Positions 30,401-42,400 of a stretch of DNA of 64,000 nt are shown piece by piece; within the stretch, counting starts at the first letter, position 1; every line of letters begins with the position of its first letter. The notes beneath the pieces were generated by a model. That model ran no database searches. It was given only the letters and a program-made list of their open reading frames with translations, and had not been told where the DNA came from. The position numbers were made by a program, and so were the translations under genes. This DNA is from Undaria pinnatifida (taxonomy: Eukaryota; Sar; Phaeophyceae; Laminariales; Alariaceae), in assembly GCA_012845835.1 (NCBI GenBank), contig JABAKD010000004.1, positions 6,243,765 through 6,307,764 on the forward strand. The letters run 5' to 3'.

Positions 30401-33400
30401 TGCACTTCAAGTTATCCTCAACTCCCGTCGTTGGTGAGGGTATAAAACTCCTAAAGTGAAGAGCTCCGCCATATGGGAGCTCCGCAATGTGTAAGTGCAC
30501 CCGTACCGTAGCACGCTTCGCCACTGTACCTGCAGCGACGCAGTCGAAGAAATGACCCGACCCCGCTCTTCCTCGCCTCCCCCGTCAGCTTCCCCAGGAG
30601 GTTCCCCAGTCGCTGGTTCGCTCATACCAAGCGCTTTCCGCAACTTCAGCAATGCATCGTCCCCCATCCCATACCCTGGTAATCCCATCCAAACCTCCAC
30701 TAGCGCCAGTTGCGAGGGAACGTCGCCATCCCACGCCGCACCGTCCTCCCCGTGCGCGTCGGACGCCGCGACCTGCAGGAATTTGTAGCTGTGGGTTATC
30801 CGTAGAAACGAAATATGTTACTGCCGCCTACATGTTGAAGTCGCCTTCGTTACTGCCTCAACCGTCCTGTCAGCTTGCAGCGGACGCTCAAAGGTTTTAC
30901 ATTGCGGCAGCTGTAATAGTTCGTGCAATTATTCGTCCGCACATATTTTCCCATTCCCTGCCAGATGTACGGTATCAAACAAATACCAGGTAGGCGTTTG
31001 GTGACGCTGACCTGGGTGTGTAAGGCGGCCACACAGTCGGTGAACAAAACAGCTTTAGGGAAGGCGCGGGTCATACAAACTGAACGCTGTACACGGAATG
31101 CCTGGCGCACTTCACGTTCGCAAGACCTCGAACTCTAATGCGCTTCGTATGCGTGTTGGTTGCAGATGACTGATGTATGGCATTTCCGATAAGGAAAAGC
31201 GGAACCCCCAAGACAACATAAGAAAATACTGCACAACTACAGTGTCTAATAGTTTCCTTACCTACCATAAAAAAACGAACGCAAGCCGCCCGTTTTTATA
31301 GTAGACAACCACTGTGCTACCGCGGGTGGCTCCGTCGTTCTGTCCGTGCACGAATCTGAGTACCACCATGAGTTTGAAGTTTTGGTTGGGCAGGGATACA
31401 CCAAATACTTTTTAGGCGCCTCACCTTGACACGCTCCGTATCTCGCGAACAATCAGTCTTCAGCAGTAGACTATACTGGTGATTATAAGCTGAAACTCTC
31501 CCCCGACGAATTCTCCCGGCCTCGTTATGAGTCCAATATTTTCGTAAAACGTTACAGTAATGGGTTTCCAACGATGTTGGTTATTTCCTCAGTCGAGGAG
31601 CCCCGACAGACAGAAATAATGTGCTGGCCGAAATGTGCTACCCTTATCGTATCTTGCATCGGTTGCTGACCTTGAAGACGACCGTCTCGGGGTCACTGGG
31701 GTCAAGGCTTGGGCCATTCTCCAAGAGTGCAGTCTGCGCTGACGCTGTTTCTCCAATATCGTGGCCTTTAATAGTGATCTGCGTTGCAGGTCAGGTGAAC
31801 GTTTTGCGCATTAGATAAGATCAAAGAGGGAGTCGTTTTACGGTAGCCCCCCCAACGTTTCTTTAACGAAATCGCCGGTTTCAAAACCAGCTCCCGGTCG
31901 TATTTCCTGAAATACGGTGTCCCTCGACACCCCGACGTCGTCGATCGATAGGCCTTTTCACACAAGAAAATACATGGATACCCTGTTTTCAATTGAATCC
32001 TTTCTTGTGTTGAGCAGCCATGAAACGTTCGTTAAAGAAAATCGCTGGTTGTTGCAGGGGGCTATCGTAGAATCAGTCGAGGCTGGTCGAAAACATTGCG
32101 TTACAGGTCAGGCAAAAGCTTGAACGTAACATGGAGTCAACGGGTTAAACTGAAAAAAAATTGAGCCGTCCATCGAGTTGGACAAATACTCTCGGCCTTA
32201 AAACAGTTTCTACATTGCGTGAATTGTGGATGGGACATCTCCATGGGACTATCGCTTGCACATAAAAAACGCAGCAAGTCCACGCCACTAGATAATTATT
32301 TTGATTTTGAACATCACGGTGCATCAAAGGCACCGCAACACGTTTTGTAGGCAGGCATGACGAAGACGCCAGCCTCTTCAGTGGAACAATTGAATTCAGC
32401 CAGCGGTTAGTGCTAGCCAGTTAGCTATACTCACGGTCAAACATCTGTGACATTCTCTTCTTAAGCACATCAGCACAGTAGTCCTGATCACTGAAATCGA
32501 TGTCGAAGCGTTTGCACGCGACTTGCTAAAGATGGGTCGGATGTTCACCTGATGAGCAAGGCACGCAAACGTTGTCTTCATGGCGGCATCCCAGTTTTCC
32601 TTTGGCGCCAGCGATAGACACTGGTGAAGCCCACACAGGACCTGGGGAGAAAGGTAAGCAGCGTATTCATCCCGTTGAGAAGGGTCAGGAGGAAGTGGAG
32701 TGGACCAGCCTACGAAAACGCGGCCTTTATCACTGCACTCTACAAATGTCGGAGACAAAACCCACGATCCTAGCCTTTAAAGCGGTCCCAAATGATGTAA
32801 AACCCTCATCAAACACGGAGAATGACTACGAACAACTACAGACCTAACATTCAACATATACTACGGGAATAACATATACTACGGCAATGAGGCACCATAA
32901 TGTTCTGGGGATCCTCATTACGAGAGCTCTATGCTCTATGCCCCATCCAAACGCTGAGTTTGACAAGAGACGACAAAACGTGCTAATCGATGAGAAATAC
33001 GATGCTTAGGCAAACAACGAAAACTATGTAAACCACAAAGGACACTCCAACCATATTGGGTAAGTTCTTGGTTCGGGACCCCCCGTCAGTCGTACATAGC
33101 TTTTTGGAATAAGTTACACTTATTATCGCGGCACCCGTCTGCAGCAGATTACTGGTGCAAATTATTGGCTGATCTTAAGATCTGCTAAGGTTAGGGACGA
33201 ACGCACCATGCCAATAGCTGCGTCAAAAAATGACCAAAATATGTGAAACGTCCGCTGAACAGCGACTAATATCTCGGACAATCGCGGACCGGCGTGGCCA
33301 CGGGAATCCTTCCTATGTCATGACCTAGGTGCTGTGATATGCAGTAGAGCCCCGCGAATAAGACCCAACTCCAAGGCTACGGTTGTACAAGTACAGTATT

Positions 33401-36400
33401 ATATACCCCTGATTTCTTCACTACCGAATATAGGCCGCTCACGCGAGTGGCTCTGTACCTCGCTAAAGCTGGACTTAAACAAGAACAACGTTGGCGTAGC
33501 GTACCAGCTAACTCCATGGCAGCGGTGCCTATCGTGCAACAAAATGGCGCGTTAAAGCAAGGTTGAAAGACTGACTCTACGATAGCCCCCACAAAATCCA
33601 GCGATTTTCTTCAACGAACGTTTCATGGCTGCTCGACACAAGGAAGGATGCTATTCAAAACAAGGTATCCATATGTTTCTTCCGTGCGCAAAGGTCTATC
33701 GATCGATGACGTCGGGGTGTCAAGGGACACCGTGTTTCAGGAGATACGACCGGGAGCTGGTATTTGAAACCGGCGATTTCGTTGAAGAAAAGCTGGGGGA
33801 GGGCTACCATAGGACGACTCGAAAAAGTGTTGGTTTCCTACTCGCGCGAGGCTACAAAGAGACGTCCCTACCGTAGCCGTCCTCCGAATCCAATGAAAAG
33901 CTTAAGGTTATGTTTCGGGGACGGCAATAATCTGAATAAAAAACACTCTTGGTATACACTACGCTGTTTTCAAGGACTTGGAAAAAGTGAAGTTGACTTC
34001 TGATATTGACTAGCCTGTGCTCAAGGTTGCTCAAGATTGGTGTCACAATATGGCTTGAGGCCTTGCTCAAATCACAAGGGCCTTCTTGTTGGCGGGGTCG
34101 TACTGTATGTGTTTTACGCCGTCAATCATTGCTATTTCATCCTGCTAGCGGTGTACGTTTGCCAGACTACCAGATACCTCTATTCGCGGGAACTGGTGGA
34201 CCGTTGGGGTCACAGTGCGAATGCTAAACGGTCCTTACACGTCGGTCCAGATTGATACTACGCAAAGCATGGCTCGCCGGCGTATCCATCGCGCCTTGCC
34301 TGAAAAAGGAGATGGCCCATAGCGGGTATCCTCAGCAGCGGTAGCAGGAGGTGGTACGATCTCCATACGCCGCGAGCAACGAGATCCCAGTCTTTTAAAA
34401 GCACCGCCAATTCGCACGCTAGCAAAAGCCGCTTCAGGCTGACCAAGGAGCACACCTGTTTAACAGTTGGTCCCGGGTCATGGAGTTCTTGGCGTGATGA
34501 CATGGTAATGATGGCGGTTTCACGTTCTCTGAGCATTAAGCACTTGAAGGGTTGCCGTGTGAGTTTGTTGACCACACCAACGATATCACTAATCGCCCGA
34601 TTACCGGACACGGTGACATCAGCAAAACAGGAGCGGAGGGACTTGGTTGGGGCGCTGCCTTGGCTCCATAACGCATCATTGGGGGAATTCGATACTCATG
34701 ATGCGATAGGGGGGAGCATTCATCAACCATAATGTTTTTTCCAAACGTGTGCTACAATAGAGGCAGCACTTTTCGTGGGAGATTTTGTTTCTGATTGAAG
34801 GGGCTCGTTAACCCCAATCGTCGGAAACGGGCCATTTTTTTTGCATGATTCCCGTCGTATACCTGGTGTACCTAAGCCATGGGATTTTGTATCGGGTCAA
34901 AGACGGTTTTTTTTCCGAGATCAGTTTTAGGAGAAGTCTTAAGCTACGAAACAAGGAACCTCAGAAATAAAGTGGTGCAACCTCTATCGTCGCACGCGTT
35001 CCCCGACGGGGCCCCTCAACTAAGGAACTACTTGGTTAGAACACTAGAACACTCTTTGGGTTTCACAATATTGCTCCTTGCATCGCCAGACTATGGTATT
35101 GCTAATCGAGTGTCACATTTTATTTTGTTGGCGTAATCCCGTGTTTATGACAAATAGAGCTCGTCAAACGAACAGTCTCAGAACATGTGAGTGCAGTCGC
35201 CCATGTACCATGCGCCATGACAGAGGGAGACTCGACTGAAACACTACCGAAAATCCATAGCGTGCTGTTGAGAGCACTTCACCTGCTCTTCAAGGGAGGC
35301 GCCGCCGCCGCCGCCGACAACGCATCCCGCTTTTGTCATCGCTTCCCCGTCCGACGTGTCAACCAGCACGAAGCAGACCTGAACAAATGCCTGTCTCGAA
35401 GAAATATAATGACATCCGGCGGCGTCAGTATCGGTGATGATATAGCCATTATTGGTGCGCACTTGGGCGGTTGTAATATTACAAAATTACCATACTTGCG
35501 CTGTCGTTCGAGCACACTGAGAGCAGTTGGGTGGAAATATGATAGGTTAATGTTGTATGGTTCATACCTAGGGAAGCATACAAAGTTTAGGGGAACTGAG
35601 CACAACGGATATCAGCCATTCAAGTTAAAAAAAATATTTCGCCTAATGATAAACGGGTTGTACACGTCCGGCGTATAGTCCAGCACAGGTTCGCGTACGG
35701 CTTGCGCTCTTGGTGCAGTCAAACGCAAGTACCCGATCTATCCCGTGACATGTGGAACCGCTACGACGAATTCACCAGATTCACCGCATTCTATCGCTGG
35801 TGACGACTCTGACACAACCTTTTTCGCAACCTTGCACCCCCCCCCCCCTCCCCCCAACCCTCACCTGCAACACTCCCCTGGGGCATCGATCGAGAGCCTT
35901 TGGCATAAGCACTTGGCTAAGACAAGGACTGGCCATCCAGCCGTCGCGCAAATCTGTTGTCACTCCGATGCTTCCGTTTCCTCGTCCGGGTTGGTAATGA
36001 CCTCCTCGAGACGTGCCATGCTTCGTGGCAACCGCTGACGCCGTCAGTGCTCGATAAACCTCATTTGCCGACTGGGCCGGAGCGTGCAGGCACTAATTAG
36101 CTATATTTGGAGACACAGGTGAAGGCGTTTTGAAATTTGGGGAAAGCGCAGTTGGGTGCTGGGTGGCGACCGGCGAATTGATTCACAGGTGCTGTTCGGC
36201 TGCAGTTTAAAGCAGCAGCCATGCGTTCAATTGTAGTGACCAGCCGATTGACTCAAGAGCGTCTATCAGGACAATGTTGATCGGGTATGAATCCCATTGA
36301 AGGAGTCTAAGAATGGGGATTCACAGGCATTGGCTAACCTCCACGAAATGAAACCTTTCCACCTAACCCGCCCAGAATATCACCCTCTCCCCGAAGAAAT

Positions 36401-39400
36401 TCAAGTCACATGGCGCCGCCATCTATGGGCAGGAAATAAATCAAAACCTGCCGAAATCCGTCTCGCACACGGTGGCTCGTTGTAGAATGTAGATAGCCCT
36501 TCATACGACCCGCCGCAAGTCTCATGGCGATTTGCGCGTGAAACAAATAATTATCTTCCTGGTCGGCGAAACCTCGACGTGTTCCGTTCCAGCGATGTAG
36601 GGATGCCATTAGTACGATATACAGTACTGTATCTTAAGGTCATGCATGACATGAGTACATGCCCCCCGCCCACCCTTTATGTTGTATTTAACCACGAGAG
36701 CTCACTTGTCCAGCCAGCGAAGGACATCCGAGTGCGAGCGCTGTTCGCGATAAATGGGCCCAGCATAGCGGTAGCGGCAACGGGTTCAGGGTTTCCACAG
36801 GTGCGCATGTTTCCCCGACACCGTCGCCGATGAGATCTCCGTGCTCGTCGAATGCTGCAACCGCAAACACCTTGTATTTGGGCAGTATATTTTGCGTCAG
36901 CGCAGTGCATAAGAAGGCGCCAGGAAGCTTCAATCAAGAGTTTTACTAGGTGGAATATTATTTGCGTGGTATGAGTATTTTCATTTGCTTGAAGGCACAT
37001 AGCGCAGCACATAGGAATGTGCCTGGTTCTTGAATCGATATTTTATGGGATGGTGTATTCATGCGTGGTGTGCCTTACATTGCTTTGCTTGATGGTACCC
37101 GCATTCATGAACGTTTTGCTGCTATAATGTACCGCTGCTGATGTCGTCACTAAACGGACACCGCTCGTGCATACAAACCGGAGTTGTCGCCGAATGTTCG
37201 ACTCATCCCAAGTGGATACAGCCTGTATCGATACACGATATGACAGAATTGGATTTGATCGATCACGCAACGTGACCTTCTTTCCAGCATGGCAATAAAG
37301 ATACCATGTACACTTCAGCCGTGGTCATGTGCATGTGGACTTTGAACCATAATCGTTTGGTATTTCGATGTGTGCAATGGTTTCAGTCGCCACCAGCTAA
37401 CAAAAGGGCCCCAAGCTCTTGCCATGTTTCCCGCACCGTGGTCTCGAAATACTGCACACTAGCGCTGGCCCCCTATGCTACGGTTAGGAGTGGTTTGGTG
37501 AGACGGGTGCTAACGCATGCACAGTGCCCATGCCGCTGAAGTAGCCACAACCTTGGACGCTTTCTGCGATAGAGGTGCACCAACCATTGTGGCTTTTTCT
37601 GGGGTTCCTCGATTTGGGAGCTTAAGACCTCTATCAAACACTGATTTGGAGAAGAAAAAAAAAAACTGCCACCGGATGAAAAATCCCATGGCCTTTGGTA
37701 CACATCGAGAGTCACGAAAATTATGACCTGCTTCCTACGATTGTGGGCCAAGGAGCCCCGTTACTCAGAAACCATTTCAGGCGAAACTTGCTAGTTGCCT
37801 CTATCGTAGCGCGCGTCCTTGTTCTAAAGCACGTCCATTCATCTGTTCGCCGGCGCTCTTCGATATTCTAGCGCCCACACCGCAGGCTTCGTATCACTCA
37901 CATAGCTCTCGTTGGGTGCAAGACCACGAATGCATACAGTACCGCAAACCCCTGTCTCCTGGTCGCAGGGTATAGGAACCCCAAGCCCTGCATATCGAAC
38001 GTTGCTAAGGGTAACGCTCGTGCCGACTCCTTCAAGCTTGCCGTACACGCAGACCTTCCAAACAGAAAACAAATACGGTGGTTGGGTGGTCGGACGGTCA
38101 CCATCGGGCGGCAAATTTCTTGCACCCGAAGACGAAATACAATCAATACGATCTGCATTATCATTGTAAAGCGATGAATTTATTACCTCAACCATTGTGG
38201 TAGAGGTTACTCTTGTGAAAATTCATCGTGAATTTCCCGGGAACCCGAACGATCCAGCCAGGAAAAACGTCTGTGCTTTCTTGCAAAGTACTAGGTCCAA
38301 TAGCGCGAAATTCGACACACCACTGCACCGTAGCTCAAGTGACATTTTAATCCACTACTGCAACAGAGCGCGTGTGGTATACTATAACGAAGCGTGCTAC
38401 TGTAGAAGAGTTACTAAATGTTGTTTCTGCTTGTCCCCACTGGAGGAACTCTATACCTCTCGCCCAACAGCCAAATTTGATATATTATATGAAAAAAAAG
38501 AAAGATGCAAGAAAATGTTTGGCTAAAAATGTTCCAGCCCTGTCGCAGCACGCGCATAATTAGACAATACAGGATGGGACATCTATCAAATAAGAAGCAG
38601 GGTCTGGGTTTAAAATACTGCACCAGAGCGCGTGTGGTACATACCTTGGCGACCTTTTGCGTTGTCTTTAAATTCCCGCCTTTTCGGGCGGGCGCAGTAG
38701 TCCTAGTTGACGTGGCGTTTGACGAAACCGCCGAGTGCCGACCAGAGCGACCCCTATCACCTTCAGTCCCGGGAGTGCTCCCTCGACTTCCTTGGCAAGG
38801 AAACGGTGCCGGTAGCAGCTCAACAGAGTTGTGTGACCTCGAAATAAGGAACGGAGGAAGTGGGGTGGTGGTTGATACTCCCTCGCGTTTCCGGTCGCAC
38901 CCTTCCGGAGATGCTCGAGCGGGTAAAGCGCCTCCAGGCGCGGGGTCTGGTACATCGCTGACCACGCCGAAAGGAAGCATGCCGAGAAGGGTCTGCTCCG
39001 TTTTGGTCGCTTGTCTGCGCAAGCGGCAGATATCGTTTTGTGTCGGAGTGGGAAGAATGACCGCGAAATAATTGGTCGTCAATATGTCCACCGCATGCCC
39101 ACCGGCTGTTCCGTCAAATGCCCAATTGGCTGGAAATCTCGCATCCTCTCAGGAAACACCCGTTCATGAATACGGTTTTTAAATCAGTGGAAACCAAGCA
39201 ACCAGTTGGCGGTAAGATGGCCCAAATGGATCAACGGCACCATAACGGCACTGGCTTGTTTTGTACTTTTTAGACAAAATCGTGCGTACGAAGCAAAGCA
39301 CAAACGTCCTTCTTTCGGCCGTGCTCCGCCGTGCGCTCCGTGCTCGGGTCTTGCGCTTCAGCGCCCCATCTACAAGTCATTTTTCATCGAGTGCTGGTTC

Positions 39401-42400
39401 CTCACGCTAGAGTAGATTTCAGCGGGAATGTTTAGTGTGTGCTACAGGTTGTAAGATGACGCACACGTTTTCTGAACAGTATTCAACGTCTTTTTCTGCA
39501 AGTTACACCCCCGACGCCAGCTACCTCATACGTTACCACAACTTGTTCCATACTTTTTATGAGGTATTAGACTCTCACAATACCCCACCACATTATACTC
39601 CACATAGATAGGAGCCGTCACACACGCTTGGTATCGTCCGATCCAAAACGAAAACTTTGAAGGAAGGCTCCCCAGGCGCAGAGATATACCAAGAAGCGTG
39701 TTACGATGGGGATAGAATCTTTTGTCCTGTTCTTTTTCTGAATTACGGGGCTCCTTACCCAACGTGGTCAATACTATTCGCTGCATACCTACGGCAGGCG
39801 ATTGTACAATCGTGTTGCACTGTCGTATTTTCTCAACTTTTATGCTTTTGGTGGGGAGTGGAGCTCCTCAAGTGAACGTCGTCCGAAAAATTATTGCACC
39901 CCTACCGTGGCGTCCTTCCCAAGACATCTGCTGCTAAAGACATATGCTACTAAACTATAGAGAACCTCGCACATACCTACCCAAGCAGAAACGCATGCTG
40001 CGATAGAAGTGCAACCCTTTGTTTATAATACTACTCCTCAATTTGGGAGCTTAAGACCTCCCCCAAAAACCAATTTGAAGAAAAAATAATCTTCAAACTG
40101 GATGAAAAACCCCATTGCCTAGGTACAAAGCGATAATCATGAAATAAAATGGCCTAATATTTATTTTTTTCCCCGCGATTTTGGGTTAAGGATCTACGTC
40201 ATTCAGAAAGTGTTTTCGCCAAAAAAAGGTATACCTCTATCGTAGCGCGCGCCCAGAGAAGATAGGCAAGGCATGTTGTCGCTCAAGTCCAATATGGCAG
40301 TCAATCGAGTTTTATGCTCACCTGAGCAGACCTGCAGCTTCCGCCATCAGTCCCTCCTGGTCGCTTCTCTCTGTCCTAAAACGAGCCATCGTTGTTAGCA
40401 GCACCGCTCTGCCGTACGGGTTCCGGCGGAACTCTGACAAGAGGCGCGCCTCGGTTACCGCGCAGCTGTTCACCTTCAGGTTGGAAGCGACGAGGCGCAA
40501 AGTGAACCTCATGAATTGGGCAGCGATATCCACGCTACACCAGACGCGTGCTGTGTTAGGCGGAGTACTTTTTGCACAAATACCTTATGGGTGACAATAC
40601 ACCTCCACTGAGGAAGCTATCCAGTGTCGTTGGGATGTATTACGCTACGCTTTATACCCTAGACCGTTGAATGGTCCGTCGGGGGATTCTACTTGTGTCG
40701 AATTCGGTGGATGGGTCTGGTGGAGAGCCCCTTATATGAGAAGCGGCAGAACAATAGTGCGATACCTCTCTTCTAGCATGCGTCACCCGCAGGGGCATTG
40801 CGAGAGGCATGGTACGGCATGGGTGTGATGGCACCTAAATATTCTGAGGGCCTTCGCGTGAGGAAATCTATATTTCATTCTCGATGTCGACGTTGTGTAA
40901 CATTGTGAGCTACTGTGTAAGCTCATTGTACAATCCCATGGCCTAGATATCGACCGAGAGGTAGGGTACATTTCACGCCGAATCTAGCGATGTTGGGCAG
41001 TTCTGCATGCAAAACAAAACACCAGCGAAAAATAATTGGGCTCAAAGCCGCAACCCCCTACCTTAGCACGGTGCCTGAGTTGTTGCCGTTCTCATTGGAT
41101 GTTTTCCATGCGAGTGGCATCAACACAACGATATGTAAATTTCACAGCGTTTCCTGGGTATATCTGTGCGGGTTGGAGAACGCTTGAAGCGGAAACAATA
41201 TGAAGACGTGGCCACTCACCGATAACTCCCGACCTCCGGCGAGAGGGAACTAAAGGGCAGTCGTTTGCAAGTAGACGCCAAAGGCAGGCAGGTATACACG
41301 CCCAAAAACACGCCGAAACACTCTGGGGCAGAATCCTGCGGTCGGAATTGGCCCCGGTCAAACTAGAATAAGAGAGAGACCGATCGCTAATGCGATGTTT
41401 CGCATAAGCATTGGCCATCCGTTATGCCCCCGCAAAATCCATATGTTTCGTATCCATCTGCCTGGGAAATCCGGGGATGAACCGATAATATCCCCTGGCG
41501 ATTACATTGCCCATCACTCGCGGGGGGAGCACACCAACCATCAGAAGGAACATGAACCCGCCCCGCCTCTCCCGTACTTGAAGCCTCGGAACGCGCCCAG
41601 CAACCATGAAGTGGTTGTGTCATGCGCTGTGTTAGGCTGAACCTCTGACGCATAGCACAAAACATGTGAATCGACACGCATGCCCAGGCTCCTCCAATCC
41701 TGAACAGCCGAAATGAAGGTAGCCCCCCACGCCCAGAGAACTGTCATATCAAAGCTCACAACTATAAGGCTTAGTGTGGATATCCAATTGGAAAACATTT
41801 TGCAGCAGTTTCACCTCCCACAACACGTTGTTGAAGAAAATAGGGAATTCCCCATGGTATTAGTCTGTTTTACTACGATCGGAACAAAGCACTGGCGACA
41901 CACCCACCGATACACTCACCTCTGGCTTTTCCTCGTTCGGTTCCACCGCATTCAGCCCTTCAAAAGCAAACCCCAGCGTGGTATCAGATTCTCGAATGCT
42001 TGCAGCCTGCGCCAGCGTGGTCCCCCTGCCCGTAATCTGGCCAGCTCCCGCCGCGCACACTACTGCGTTCGTGCCTACCAGCGCTTTCAGTGCACCACCA
42101 CCACGTTCACCACTCCCCGTTTGTGGAGGGGGTTCAACGGACCACCCTCTGGTTAAGGACCCGGCTGGCGTCTCGGCTTGCCCCTCGCAGTCACCAAATG
42201 TTACCTGTACGTGTTTTGTTTTAGAAGTATCTTTTTCGAATGCTTACATAGGTGCCAAATTGCGAAGGCGGTGCATGTGCGATGTATTCCGACTCCAGAG
42301 TTGTTGGAGTCCGTCCTGCGACCACGGACTAGGTGATGGCCACGTCTTGTTGCGAGAACAACATCAAGAACACGCAATATCACTATGCCCGGAACTGGTT

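Noticed and set aside
35187-35678. 163-codon plus-strand open frame
   Set aside because: It overlaps exon 19 antisense, has no recognisable motif, and is explained by chance plus the coding bias of the exon.
38505-39071. 188-codon plus-strand open frame
   Set aside because: It is the mirror of exon 16 (open on the opposite strand); the minus-strand reading has fitting splice sites and phase.
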